A stretch of DNA of 64,000 bases from Nitrincola iocasae (GCF_008727795.1 NZ_CP044222.1:62001-126000), one strand, 5' to 3'; counted from the first letter of the stretch, positions 1 to 8,760 are shown. Numbers and translations: made by a program. The notes: generated by a model from the letters alone, not told the origin.

Positions 1-20
1 AGCTTTGAGACAGTCATCGT

Positions 21-1592
21 TTAGAGTTGCTTGACCCGAATATTGAGCGTCTGGATACGATAGGAGATCTGACGTGGTGTCATGCCCAGTAAGCGGGCCG
101 CCTTGGCCTGGACCCAGCCAGCCTGTTCCAGTGCGGCTATCACCCGTTCACGCTCATCCAGATTGTCATCCCCCAGGTCGATCTGCCCGCCATGACTGCC
201 CATGACCTGCTCATCGATTCCGGTCAGCAATACCTGATCACGGTCGATGATGCCATCCTCTGACATCACCGCGGCGCGTTCCAGGCAGTTTTCCAGCTCG
301 CGTACATTACCTGGCCAGCTATGATGCATCAGCACCCGCAGGGCGCTGTCGGTGATGCTGAGTGGGCGTTCCTGAGCGGTGGCTATCTTGTTGAGTAAGA
401 AATTGGCGATATCGGGCACATCTTCCAGGCGTTCGCGCAGCGTCGGCATGAAAATAGGCATGACATTAAGACGGTAGTAAAGGTCTTCACGGAACAGCCC
501 CTGCTCCACATCAGCCTCCAGATCCCTGTGGGTTGCCGCTACCACGCGAACATTGATTTTAATCGTGCGCGATCCACCCACACGCTCGAGTTCACCTTCC
601 TGTAACACGCGCAGCAGCTTGGCCTGGAATCCGGCCGAGACTTCGCCAATCTCATCCAGAAACAGTGTGCCCTTGTCGGCCTGCTCAAAGCGCCCCTGGC
701 GTTGGCTTACCGCACCGGTAAAGGCACCCTTCTCATGCCCGAACAGTTCCGATTCCAGCAGGTTTTCCGGTAAAGCGGCGCAATTGAGCTTAACAAATGG
801 TCCTCTGGCCCTGGGGGAATTGTAATGGATGGAATTGGCAATCAGTTCCTTTCCGGTACCAGTTTCGCCACGAATCAACACCGTGGTGTTCCATTTAGCG
901 ACCTGGCGTACCTGTTCAAATACCTGACGCATGGGGAAAGAGTGGCCAATGATATTGTCGAAGCCAAACTGCCCGCGCACGGTGCGTTTGAGCTGATCAC
1001 GTTCCTCTCTGAGGGCTTTACGCTCACGTTCCACCTCCCGCGACAGGCGTACACTCTGGCCGATTAAATTGGCGACCATCTCCAGAAATCGGGCACGCTC
1101 TCCCAGCAGTTCCCTGTGGGAGCTACTGGGTTGGGCTGCGAACACCCCCAGAACTTCATCGCCACTGAGAATAGGCACACCGATAAAGGGGCGTTTGGTA
1201 TCATAAATGCCTAAACGGCCAAGAAAACGCGGATCATCGGTAATTTTGTGGAGTATCAGGCTGCTGCCGCGGCGCATTACTTCACCTACGACACCTTCAC
1301 CTGGCTGGTAACGTATATCTCCGGCTTCCAGATCCGGTACTCCACACAGGGCATAAATGACCAGTTCATTCTGATCTGGTGGTACCAGTCCAACCAGACC
1401 TCGTTCCAGCCCAACCCGATCGTCCAGTACCTCCATGACTTTACTGAGGGTTTCCTGAAGGTTGAGGGATTTGGATAGCACCTGGCTGACCAGAAACAGG
1501 GTTTCCAGCTCTCCGACGAGAATCGCCTGAAGCATTTCCGGACTCAGCGAATCGCTAGTGTCGTCTTGATAACTTGCAGGTGATTTATTCAT
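21..1592 (-). CDS. nifA: NifA, sigma-54-dependent activator of nitrogen fixation genes
   Basis: Transcriptional activator that works with RpoN at -24/-12 nif promoters by binding TGT-N10-ACA sites. The 523-residue protein has a GAF domain (about 28-180), an AAA+ domain (about 212-446) with Walker A GETGTGKE (242-249), the sigma-54 contact loop GAFTGA (289-294) and Walker B TLFLDEIG (309-316), and a C-terminal Fis-type helix-turn-helix ending LGMTPRQISYRI. The linker between the AAA+ domain and the HTH has no cysteines, as in NifA proteins whose oxygen response comes from NifL. Its ATG overlaps the nifL stop region by 8 bases and lacks a Shine-Dalgarno sequence, so translation is probably coupled to nifL. 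Matching UAS sites are visible at 3235 and 15360. Confidence 0.96.
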   Translation of the reverse strand: MNKSPASYQDDTSDSLSPEMLQAILVGELETLFLVSQVLSKSLNLQETLSKVMEVLDDRVGLERGLVGLVPPDQNELVIYALCGVPDLEAGDIRYQPGEGVVGEVMRRGSSLILHKITDDPRFLGRLGIYDTKRPFIGVPILSGDEVLGVFAAQPSSSHRELLGERARFLEMVANLIGQSVRLSREVERERKALREERDQLKRTVRGQFGFDNIIGHSFPMRQVFEQVRQVAKWNTTVLIRGETGTGKELIANSIHYNSPRARGPFVKLNCAALPENLLESELFGHEKGAFTGAVSQRQGRFEQADKGTLFLDEIGEVSAGFQAKLLRVLQEGELERVGGSRTIKINVRVVAATHRDLEADVEQGLFREDLYYRLNVMPIFMPTLRERLEDVPDIANFLLNKIATAQERPLSITDSALRVLMHHSWPGNVRELENCLERAAVMSEDGIIDRDQVLLTGIDEQVMGSHGGQIDLGDDNLDERERVIAALEQAGWVQAKAARLLGMTPRQISYRIQTLNIRVKQL

Positions 1593-3123
1593 AGGGGAGG
1601 TGCACCTTAATGCAGCAGCCGGTAGTTACATCAGCATCAATTGCCAGCAAGCCGTTATGGCGGTTAACGATATCCTGAGCCAGGGTCAGTCCCATGCCCA
1701 GATGACCTTTGCTATGGTCGCGGGTAGTGTAGAAGGGCTCGAAAACCTTAAATTGATCAGCTGGCAGAATTCCGGCACCGGTATCTTCAATGCTGATCTC
1801 CACAACCTTATCGAGTGTGCGGGTGCTTAAGCGCAATTCGCGTGTCCGTTGTTTGGTGTCATTCATGGCATCGATGGCATTATCGATCAGCTGTTTGAAC
1901 AGAGTGACCAGTGCCGTTGGCTGACCATGAACGCGTTGTAAATTACATTCAGGCTGCCAGTCCACCGTGATGCCGAGCGCGAGTAGCCTGGGGGTTAACA
2001 AACTCAGGGTGTTTTTCAACAGTTCGTTGATGTTCACCACTTCTGTAACTTCATCGCCACGTGCCGGGATGCAGGCGTTGAGCATGGAGATAGCCTGATG
2101 GCCAGCCTTCTGCACCTCATTCAGCAGCTTTAGCATCTCGGCGGCATCGATGCGGTTACGGCGGGTCGCCAGCCGTGAAGCCGCATTGATCATATTCAAC
2201 GGGCGTTCGAGCTGGTAAATGGCACCTGACAGGGCTTCCCGGACACTTTGTACCCGTTCCTGCTCGGCTAACAAAGCTTGCAGGCTATTGAGGCGTAGCT
2301 GTGCCTGTTGTTGTTTCAGTCCGGTGATGTCCTGCAGGGTCACCAATAGATAGCGGCTCAGACGTGTCTGGTAAAAGGCATCGGCACTGGTGTCTTTCTC
2401 TTCAATTAGCGAGCCGGTACAACTGAACCAGAGCGGCTCCTCACGGCTGGACAGCAGCAAGGCCACTTCAAGGGTAACAAAGCCTTCATGCAGGGCTTTT
2501 TTCCGTTCAAACAGATCAGGCCACTCCTGCTCCAGTGCATCGAAGATGATCTCCAGGGGTTCATGACCCAGTCTGGCTTCCAAGGTTTTATAGCTGCGGT
2601 TGCGCAGAATTGGCTGTAGTTTGGTGTCTACCAGCACCATGGCTACCTGGGTGGCATCCACGGCTTTTTCAATCAGAGCGCGTTGGTTCAACACTTGATG
2701 CTCCAACTGATGTACTTCAGTCACATCGCGCTGTAATCCCAGGTAGTGCGTGGTTTCTCCCGCCGTATTGAGTACCGGCGTAATCGTCAGGTCAGCCAGG
2801 TAGCGACTGCCATCCTTGCGTCGGTTGACTAGTAGGCCATTCCAGGGGTGTTGGCGTTCCAACTGCCCCCACAGACTGTCATACACCAGCCGGGGCGTGA
2901 CCTTATAAGACAGAATGGATTGGTTTTTGCCTAGTAGCTCTTCACAACTGTAGCCGGTCATCTTTTCAAAGCAGGGATTGGCATAGACGATCCGTGCCTT
3001 GGCATCGGTGATAGATATGGCTACAGCCGCCTGCTCTACCGCTAGCCTGAAGACTTCGGGCGGGAGGGTTTCTGCCGCTATCTTAAGCTCAGCTAGCACA
3101 ACATTATCTGCCGGTTCGGTCAT
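1585..3123 (-). CDS. nifL: NifL, redox- and nitrogen-sensing anti-activator of NifA
   Basis: Flavoprotein that binds and inhibits NifA under oxygen or fixed-nitrogen excess. The 512 residues show an N-terminal PAS domain (about 25-145) with the typical NifL stretch GKNQSILSYKVTPRLVY and NRRKDGSRYLADL, a second PAS-like region (about 150-270), and a histidine-kinase-like C-terminal part ending in a GHKL ATP-binding fold (DNAIDA near the N box; GMGLTLAQDIV). The expected H-box region (LERPLNMINAASRLATRR) has no histidine, so classical phosphotransfer looks unlikely, which agrees with NifL acting by protein contact. It is first in the nifLA operon, and a candidate sigma-54 promoter lies 41 bases upstream. 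The best start is the ATG at 3123; its RBS is weak. Confidence 0.95.
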   Translation of the reverse strand: MTEPADNVVLAELKIAAETLPPEVFRLAVEQAAVAISITDAKARIVYANPCFEKMTGYSCEELLGKNQSILSYKVTPRLVYDSLWGQLERQHPWNGLLVNRRKDGSRYLADLTITPVLNTAGETTHYLGLQRDVTEVHQLEHQVLNQRALIEKAVDATQVAMVLVDTKLQPILRNRSYKTLEARLGHEPLEIIFDALEQEWPDLFERKKALHEGFVTLEVALLLSSREEPLWFSCTGSLIEEKDTSADAFYQTRLSRYLLVTLQDITGLKQQQAQLRLNSLQALLAEQERVQSVREALSGAIYQLERPLNMINAASRLATRRNRIDAAEMLKLLNEVQKAGHQAISMLNACIPARGDEVTEVVNINELLKNTLSLLTPRLLALGITVDWQPECNLQRVHGQPTALVTLFKQLIDNAIDAMNDTKQRTRELRLSTRTLDKVVEISIEDTGAGILPADQFKVFEPFYTTRDHSKGHLGMGLTLAQDIVNRHNGLLAIDADVTTGCCIKVHLPYE

Positions 3124-3163
3124 ATGCTCAGGTTCCTGGGACAGTCAATCTATAACCAGTCCA

Positions 3164-3179
3164 TGCAATAGGCGTACCA
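3164..3179 (-). promoter_or_regulatory. Candidate sigma-54 promoter for nifLA
   Basis: Read on the minus strand this is TGGTAC-N5-TTGCA, keeping the essential GG and GC of the -24/-12 elements with exact spacing. It lies about 40 bases upstream of the nifL ATG. The -24 element differs from the consensus TGGCAC at one base, so this is weaker evidence than the rnf and iscA promoters. Confidence 0.5.
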
Positions 3180-3234
3180 TTTGTGTGGATGTGATGCTGG
3201 CGCTGATAGCGGATTGATTTAAGAACAAATGTTT

Positions 3235-3250
3235 TGTCGGGTTAATTACA
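3235..3250. promoter_or_regulatory. NifA upstream activator site (TGT-N10-ACA)
   Basis: TGT CGGGTTAATT ACA, an exact match to the symmetric NifA site. It is centred about 90 bases upstream of the rnfA -24 element and about 65 bases upstream of the candidate nifL promoter, so it could serve one or both divergent operons. Confidence 0.8.
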
Positions 3251-3291
3251 AACTGTCATTTTGTCGCATTTCCATCACTCAAAAATGGCGT

Positions 3292-3326
3292 GAATGCACC
3301 GAAATAAGGCGTCACACAGTGCATTC
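3292..3326. repeat. Inverted repeat GAATGCAC / GTGCATTC in the rnfA promoter region
   Basis: Perfect 8-base arms at 3292-3299 and 3319-3326 with a 19-base spacer, between the NifA site and the -24 element. It may bind a second regulator or DNA-bending protein; no factor is recognised. It does not match the usual NtrC 17-mer. Confidence 0.5.
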
Positions 3327-3332
3327 GGTGTA

Positions 3333-3348
3333 TGGCACAGACTTTGCT
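3333..3348 (+). promoter_or_regulatory. Sigma-54 promoter of the rnf operon
   Basis: TGGCAC-AGACT-TTGCT is a full match to the RpoN -24/-12 consensus, located 37 bases upstream of the rnfA ATG and downstream of an exact NifA site. This puts rnfABCDGEH under NifA control. Confidence 0.88.
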
Positions 3349-3384
3349 GACTACCCATCAGCATCGATCTGAGTGGAGAAACGC

Positions 3385-3960
3385 ATGTCTGATTACATTT
3401 TGTTATTGGTATCCACAGCGCTGGTAAACAACGTGATACTGATCAAGTTTCTGGGTTTGTGTCCGTTGATGGGTGTGTCCACCAAAATGGATGGTGCCCT
3501 GGGTATGGGATTGGCCACGACCTTTGTACTGAGCCTGGCGGCGGCAGCCAGCTGGATGCTGGAGAACTGGTTGCTGAACCCTCTGGGTCTGGAGTATTTA
3601 CGCATACTGGCGTTTATTCTGGTGATCGCCACCGTCGTACAGTTTACCGAGATGTTGATTCGTAAAATCAGCCCCTCGCTCTATCAGATTCTGGGCATTT
3701 ACCTGCCATTGATTACCACTAATTGTGCCGTACTGGGTATTGCCTTACTCAATGTACAAAACCAGCACAGCTTTATTCAAAGCCTGATGTACGGATTTGG
3801 CTCAGCCATGGGCTTTACCCTGGTATTGGTGCTGTTCGCTGGCCTGCGTGAGCGCCTGGCGGTGTTGCAAGTGCCTGAGCTTTATCAGGGTGCCCCGATT
3901 GCGTTTATTGTTGCGGGCCTGTTGTCGGTGGCGTTTATGGGATTTGCCGGACTGGCCTGA
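3385..3960 (+). CDS. rnfA: RnfA, membrane subunit of Rnf electron transport complex
   Basis: Integral membrane subunit (191 residues, about six helices) of the Rnf complex, which in diazotrophs uses ion motive force to drive electrons toward ferredoxin/flavodoxin for nitrogenase. The start LLLVSTALVNNVILIKFLG and the stretch NCAVLGIALLN are typical of RnfA/RnfE. The ATG at 3385 is preferred over an in-frame GTG at 3373 because the GGAG at 3374-3377 lies at normal distance from it and would fall inside the longer form. First gene of a seven-gene operon behind a sigma-54 promoter. Confidence 0.95.
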   Translation: MSDYILLLVSTALVNNVILIKFLGLCPLMGVSTKMDGALGMGLATTFVLSLAAAASWMLENWLLNPLGLEYLRILAFILVIATVVQFTEMLIRKISPSLYQILGIYLPLITTNCAVLGIALLNVQNQHSFIQSLMYGFGSAMGFTLVLVLFAGLRERLAVLQVPELYQGAPIAFIVAGLLSVAFMGFAGLA

Positions 3961-3979
3961 ATTCTGGAGGAAACTAACC

Positions 3980-4504
3980 ATGCTGATGTCAGTGATGCCG
4001 TTAACATTCTTGGGCCTGATACTGGGGTTGCTGCTAGGTATTGCTTCACGGCTGTTAAAGGTGGAACGCAGCAATGTGGTGGAAGAAATTGAACAACTGC
4101 TGCCCGGCACTCAATGTGGACAGTGTGGAAATCCCAGCTGTGGGGCGGCGGCTCAAGCGGTTGCAGATGGCAATTTACCCGCAACCTTCTGTCCCCCCGG
4201 CGGTCGCGCCGTGGCTGAAGCTATAGCGGCAAAGCTGGGCATCTCGCTGGATTTGAACGCTTTGTGCGATGAAGGCCCGAAAGTGGCACGGATTAATGAA
4301 GCCCTGTGTATCGGCTGTACCCGCTGTTTCAAAATCTGTCCGACCGATGCGATTCTGGGTTCCGCGAAGCATATGCATGTTGTGTTCGCTGATGCCTGCA
4401 CGGCTTGTGGCAAGTGTGAAGCCGTGTGTCCAACCGAGTGTATTTACCTGGAACCGGTACAGCCCACTCTGCAAACCTGGGTATGGAGTCAGCCAGCCCT
4501 GTAA
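3980..4504 (+). CDS. rnfB: RnfB, iron-sulfur subunit of Rnf complex
   Basis: 174 residues: one N-terminal membrane anchor (about 5-25), then a Fe-S domain with C-x2-C-x4-C-x16-C (starting CGQCGNPSCG) and two ferredoxin-type [4Fe-4S] motifs, CIGCTRCFKICP and CTACGKCEAVCP. It passes electrons between soluble carriers and the membrane subunits. The ATG at 3980 follows GGAGG at 3967-3971; the frame stays open far upstream inside rnfA, but that part is read in another frame by rnfA and is not coding. It is 19 bases after rnfA and 12 bases before rnfC. Confidence 0.95.
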   Translation: MLMSVMPLTFLGLILGLLLGIASRLLKVERSNVVEEIEQLLPGTQCGQCGNPSCGAAAQAVADGNLPATFCPPGGRAVAEAIAAKLGISLDLNALCDEGPKVARINEALCIGCTRCFKICPTDAILGSAKHMHVVFADACTACGKCEAVCPTECIYLEPVQPTLQTWVWSQPAL

Positions 4505-4516
4505 CAGGAGACGATT

Positions 4517-6001
4517 ATGTTGTGGAAATCCTTACGTGGCGGGGTTCATCCCGCCGGTTACAAGGCACTGAGCAACACCACCAAAATCCAGCACTTTCCG
4601 GTTATGGAGCGCTTGTATGTCTCCCTGCAGCAGCACCTGGGCGTCCCCGCCTCACCCGTGGTGAAGGTGGGAGACAGGGTGCTTAAGGGGCAGCTATTGG
4701 CTGTCGCTCAAGGGCCGGTGTCTGCGCCTGTTCATGCACCCACTTCCGGGCGGGTAGCGGCCATTGCCGAGCATACCGCACCTCACCCCTCCGGCTTGCC
4801 GGTATTGGTCGTCACACTGGAGTCTGATGGCCGTGATCAGTGGATTAGTCGGGATCCGGTAGCGGACCCTTTCAGCTTGTCTCCGGAGGCAGTTTGCGAA
4901 CGCATTGGTGCCGCTGGCATCGTTGGTTTGGGCGGTGCCACCTTTCCCGCTGCGGTAAAGTTGAATCTAAGTTTAAAGTCAGGGGTGGATACGCTGATTC
5001 TGAACGGCGGTGAATGTGAGCCCTATCTGAGTTGTGATGATCGGCTGATGCGCGAATACGCCGTGGATATTTTGCGGGGAGCACAGCTTATCTGCCATGC
5101 AGTACAAGCCAAGCGGGCGATTCTGGGCATTGAGGACAATAAGCCGGAAGCCCTGGCGATTATGGCCGAAGCCTCATGGGGTACGGGGATCACTGTTAAA
5201 GCGGTACCCAGTGGCTACCCTATGGGCTCGGAGAAACAGCTGATCCAGCAACTGACCGGCGTGGAAATACCGGCACACAGTCGAGCCGCTGATAGCGGTA
5301 TTCTGGTGCACAATGTGGCGACAGCCTATGCCGTGGCGATGGCCATCTATCAGGATCAACCCCTTATCTCGCGGATTGTCACCCTCAGCGGTGGTGCGGT
5401 GACCCATCCGGGCAACTGGGAGGTGCCTCTGGGCACTCTGGCCAGTGAGTTTCTTAATCGAGCCAGCGGATTCGATACGAAGCCCGCACGCCTGTTGATG
5501 GGGGGGCCGATGATGGGAATAGAGTTACCGGATCTGCATGTGCCGATCATCAAAGGCAGCAGTGGTATCCTCGCGCTTACCGAACAGGAAATCAGTCATA
5601 AGCAGAGCAGCCCCTGTGTGCGTTGTAGTCGTTGTGTGCGTGCTTGCCCCATGGGACTGATGCCGTTGGAAATGGCCGCCAATATACGCTCAGGTGATCT
5701 GAAGGGTGCCAGCAAACTGGGCTTGAGTGACTGTGTGGGCTGTGGGGCCTGTAGTTATATCTGTCCTTCATCTATCCCGCTGACGCATTTGTTCAACTAT
5801 GCCAAGGGCGAGTTGGTGTTGCAGGACAAAGCCCGACAGAAGATGGAAGCCACCAAAATACTGGCACAGCGGCGTGAACAGCGCATGGAGCGAGAAGCAC
5901 GGGATCGCGAAGCGCTGATGGCGGCGCGGCGTGCCGCTGCCGCTGCAAAAAAAGCGCAACAAGCCGAGCAAGACGCGCTAAAACAGGAGGCCTCGGCATG
6001 A
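4517..6001 (+). CDS. rnfC: RnfC, peripheral Fe-S/flavin-type subunit of Rnf complex
   Basis: 494 residues. The N-terminus LRGGVHPAGYK and a barrel-sandwich region (about 35-95) are followed by the Complex I 51-kDa-like domain with GLGGATFPAAVKL and NGGECEPYLSCDDR, an SLBB segment, and two [4Fe-4S] motifs near residues 367-415 (CVRCSRCVRACP and CVGCGACSYICP). The C-terminus is a short Ala/Lys/Glu/Arg-rich tail, much shorter than the long repeat tail of enteric RsxC, as in the nitrogen-fixation type of RnfC. AGGAG precedes the ATG, and its end overlaps rnfD by four bases (ATGA). Confidence 0.95.
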   Translation: MLWKSLRGGVHPAGYKALSNTTKIQHFPVMERLYVSLQQHLGVPASPVVKVGDRVLKGQLLAVAQGPVSAPVHAPTSGRVAAIAEHTAPHPSGLPVLVVTLESDGRDQWISRDPVADPFSLSPEAVCERIGAAGIVGLGGATFPAAVKLNLSLKSGVDTLILNGGECEPYLSCDDRLMREYAVDILRGAQLICHAVQAKRAILGIEDNKPEALAIMAEASWGTGITVKAVPSGYPMGSEKQLIQQLTGVEIPAHSRAADSGILVHNVATAYAVAMAIYQDQPLISRIVTLSGGAVTHPGNWEVPLGTLASEFLNRASGFDTKPARLLMGGPMMGIELPDLHVPIIKGSSGILALTEQEISHKQSSPCVRCSRCVRACPMGLMPLEMAANIRSGDLKGASKLGLSDCVGCGACSYICPSSIPLTHLFNYAKGELVLQDKARQKMEATKILAQRREQRMEREARDREALMAARRAAAAAKKAQQAEQDALKQEASA

Positions 6002-7083
6002 AACAACCGATTCACGGACCCCATGCGCACAGCGAGGCGCGCTTGCCAGTGATGATGTACCAGGTGTTACTGGCACTGACACCGGCGACCCTGTATGGAT
6101 TCTGGCTGTATGGTTGGCCTGCCTTTTCACTTTGGTTAATCTGCCTGAGCAGTGCGCTGGTGTGGGAAGCTGTGTTTCTGCGGTTGTTCAATAAACCGGT
6201 GAAAACACACCTTTTTGATGGCTCGGCCTTGGTAACCAGTTGGTTATTGGCGCTGTGCTTACCCCCCTGGGCGCCCTGGTGGATTGCGGTTACCGGCACC
6301 TTTCTTGCCGTCGCTATGATCAAGCAGATCTTTGGTGGGTTGGGGCAGAATGTGTTTAACCCCGCCATGGCGGCACGGGTGATGTTGTTAATTGCCTTTC
6401 CAGTCGAGATGACCCAGTGGGTGGCCGCGGATCAGCAACTGCAGCAACGCCCGGCGTTCAGTGCCAGTTTGCAGCACAGCTTTGGCCAGCAAAGTCTGCT
6501 AGACAGCTATAGTGGGGCGACCCTGTTGGATGGCGTCAAGAACCGTCTGGCCATTGACGAGCCACTGTCTGAGATACTTAAAGGGCAGGATTACACCTGG
6601 CTGGATACCTTGACTGGACTGCATGCGGGCAGTCTGGGTGAAAGCAGCGCCCTGCTGTTGCTGCTGGGTGGACTGTTCCTGTTATGGCGAGGCGTGATTA
6701 CCTGGCAAGCACCGGTAGGGTTGATTTTGGGTCTGGTGGTGCCTGCGCTGCTATTAAACCGTATGTATCCAGAGGCTTATCCTGGCGCCCTGTTTCACTT
6801 GTTGACTGGCGGAGCCATGCTGGCCGCCTGGTTTATCGTCACAGATCCCGTAACCGCCCCGGCAACCGCCAGTGGCCGGTTTATTTTTGGTCTGGGTTGT
6901 GGGGTGTTGGCTTATCTGATTCGCACCTTCGGTAATTATCCTGAAGGTATCGCCTTCGCTGTAATGCTGATGAACAGTGCTGTCCCGGTGATTGATCGTT
7001 ATGTACGCCCGCGTATTTATGGTCGCTCTGGCAAGGGGCAACCGCTACCTGTGCAGAAAATGAAAACAGGAGAGCGCTTATGA
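5998..7083 (+). CDS. rnfD: RnfD, FMN-bearing membrane subunit of Rnf complex
   Basis: 361 residues with nine or ten predicted membrane helices. The covalent-FMN motif SGAT is at 172-175 (Thr175 the expected attachment residue) in the loop DSYSGATLLDGV. The conserved FGGLGQNVFNPAM and FIVTDPVTAP segments support RnfD/NqrB family membership. The start overlaps the rnfC stop (ATGA) and the end overlaps rnfG by four bases, so the genes are translationally coupled. Confidence 0.95.
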   Translation: MKQPIHGPHAHSEARLPVMMYQVLLALTPATLYGFWLYGWPAFSLWLICLSSALVWEAVFLRLFNKPVKTHLFDGSALVTSWLLALCLPPWAPWWIAVTGTFLAVAMIKQIFGGLGQNVFNPAMAARVMLLIAFPVEMTQWVAADQQLQQRPAFSASLQHSFGQQSLLDSYSGATLLDGVKNRLAIDEPLSEILKGQDYTWLDTLTGLHAGSLGESSALLLLLGGLFLLWRGVITWQAPVGLILGLVVPALLLNRMYPEAYPGALFHLLTGGAMLAAWFIVTDPVTAPATASGRFIFGLGCGVLAYLIRTFGNYPEGIAFAVMLMNSAVPVIDRYVRPRIYGRSGKGQPLPVQKMKTGERL

Positions 7084-7748
7084 ACCTGGCGGTAATGCGT
7101 GAGCGTCTGGATTATCAGTCGCTGTTGCTGGGCGTGGTGGTGATGGTGACCTGTGCACTGCTGGCCCTGGCCTATCAATTAACGCGAGAACCGATTCAAC
7201 AGGCGCTGGCCGACGATATGCGCCAGAGTTTTTCCCAGGTGTTACCGGATCATCTGTATGACAATGATCTGCTGGATCATGCCGGTCAGATCGAAGCACC
7301 CTGGGGGAGTCTGACCTACTATCAGGCCAGCCTGGCGGGTGACATCAGTGCGGTGGTGTTTCCCATGCAGGCCAGCGGCTATGCCGGCAAAATTGAGATG
7401 CTGGTGGCGATCAAAGCCAATGGCGAACTGTCTGGCGTCAGGGTGCTGGTACATCAGGAAACCCCCGGACTGGGTGACAAGATTGAGGTGGCGCGAGACC
7501 CCTGGATTACCTACTTTACTGGCAAGTCGCTGCATAACCCGCTGCCGACAGGTTGGGCGGTGAAAAAGGATGGCGGAGAGTTTGATCAGTTTACCGGTGC
7601 CACGATCACTCCGCGGGCTATCGTGGCGGAAATCAAACGCGCATTGCTGTTTTTTGAAGCTGAGCAGCCGACACTGTTGTATCCGGTCAGGCTGCCGGAC
7701 GCTGTCGGTTCGGTCACTGCGCAGCAAGGAGTTGAAGAGCATGACTGA
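7080..7748 (+). CDS. rnfG: RnfG, FMN-binding periplasmic subunit of Rnf complex
   Basis: 222 residues: one N-terminal membrane helix (about 14-34), then an FMN-binding domain facing the periplasm with the covalent flavin motif TGAT at 172-175 in EFDQFTGATITPRAIV. HQETPGLGDKIE is also characteristic. Start overlaps rnfD by four bases and the end overlaps rnfE by eight bases. Confidence 0.95.
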   Translation: MNLAVMRERLDYQSLLLGVVVMVTCALLALAYQLTREPIQQALADDMRQSFSQVLPDHLYDNDLLDHAGQIEAPWGSLTYYQASLAGDISAVVFPMQASGYAGKIEMLVAIKANGELSGVRVLVHQETPGLGDKIEVARDPWITYFTGKSLHNPLPTGWAVKKDGGEFDQFTGATITPRAIVAEIKRALLFFEAEQPTLLYPVRLPDAVGSVTAQQGVEEHD

Positions 7749-8430
7749 CTATCGACGTTTAGCTCAGGATGGCCTCTGGAGCAATAATATGGTGTTTGCT
7801 CAGATGCTGGCGCTCTGTCCGGTAATGGCGGTGACCAGTACAGCCACCAATGGCTTGGGGATGGGCCTGGCGACTCTGTTTGTGTTGCTGGGCGCCAACA
7901 TGATTATCTCCACACTACGGCATTTCATCAGTCCGGCTATCCGTATACCTGTGTATATTGTCATTATTGCGACCCTGGTTACCTTAACGGATATGCTGAT
8001 CAATGCCTTCGCTTATGAGCTCTACAAGGTGCTGGGGTTGTTTATTGCCTTGATCGTAGTTAACTGCGCCATTCTCGGACGTGCCGAAGCCTTTGCCTCT
8101 AAAAATACCCTGTGGGACTCCATCGTCGACTCGCTGATGATGGGAATTGGCTTAACCTGGGCATTGGTGATCATCGGTGGCGTGCGTGAAGTGATTGGCA
8201 GCGGCACGTTGTTTGCCAATGCGCATTTACTATTGGGCGCCCCTTTCGCCTTTCTTGAGATAACCGTTATCCCGGATTATCGCGGCTTCCTGATTATGGT
8301 GTTGCCACCAGGCGGCTTTATTGCAGTGGGTTTTCTGCTGGTGGCGAAACGCTGGATAGATCGGCGGGTTGAGCAGCGCAAACGCCGGCCGGTGAGTCTG
8401 CCCGAACCGGTGAGTCAGTCATCCAGTTAA
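7741..8430 (+). CDS. rnfE: RnfE, membrane subunit of Rnf complex
   Basis: 229 residues, polytopic, paralogous to RnfA. LALCPVMAVTSTATNGLGMG and NCAILGRAEAFA are RnfE signatures. The ATG at 7741 lies inside the last codons of rnfG (8-base overlap) after AAGGAG at 7727-7732; the longer in-frame extension upstream is read through rnfG in another frame and is rejected. It forms the membrane core with RnfA and RnfD. Confidence 0.95.
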   Translation: MTDYRRLAQDGLWSNNMVFAQMLALCPVMAVTSTATNGLGMGLATLFVLLGANMIISTLRHFISPAIRIPVYIVIIATLVTLTDMLINAFAYELYKVLGLFIALIVVNCAILGRAEAFASKNTLWDSIVDSLMMGIGLTWALVIIGGVREVIGSGTLFANAHLLLGAPFAFLEITVIPDYRGFLIMVLPPGGFIAVGFLLVAKRWIDRRVEQRKRRPVSLPEPVSQSSS

Positions 8431-8448
8431 TCAAGCCAGGAGTCAAAG

Positions 8449-8724
8449 ATGCAAGTCAGTGTTGCTTATAGCAGTGTCAGCGGTGAACAGAGTTGGGTCA
8501 ATCTTGATGTGGTTGTCGGTACCACTGCCGCCGCTGCTATCGAAGCGTCCGGTCTATTGGAGCGCTTTCCCGATATCGACCTGTCGAGTCAGAAAATCGG
8601 AGTGTTTGGTAAACTGGTCAAGCCGGATCAACCTCTGGCTGAGTATGATCGGGTGGAAATTTATCGTCCGATTACCGCTGATCCTACACAGGTGCCACGA
8701 CGTCAGACCGAAGAGGAAGATTGA
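8449..8724 (+). CDS. rnfH: RnfH, small ubiquitin-fold protein of the rnf operon
   Basis: 91 residues of the RnfH family (beta-grasp, ubiquitin-like); MQVSVAYSS at the start and IGVFGKLVKPDQPL with YDRVEIYRPI in the middle are typical. Its exact job is unsettled; in Azotobacter and Rhodobacter it accompanies the nitrogen-fixation rnf genes. A good AGGAG precedes the ATG. It is the last gene of the operon, followed by a hairpin terminator at 8766. Confidence 0.92.
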   Translation: MQVSVAYSSVSGEQSWVNLDVVVGTTAAAAIEASGLLERFPDIDLSSQKIGVFGKLVKPDQPLAEYDRVEIYRPITADPTQVPRRQTEEED

Positions 8725-8760
8725 CGGTTTGGTTATTATCACGACGAAAATTTCAGGTAT

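Noticed and set aside
7242..7742. 166-codon antisense frame over rnfG
   Set aside because: Lies inside a continuous rnf operon; protein not recognisable.
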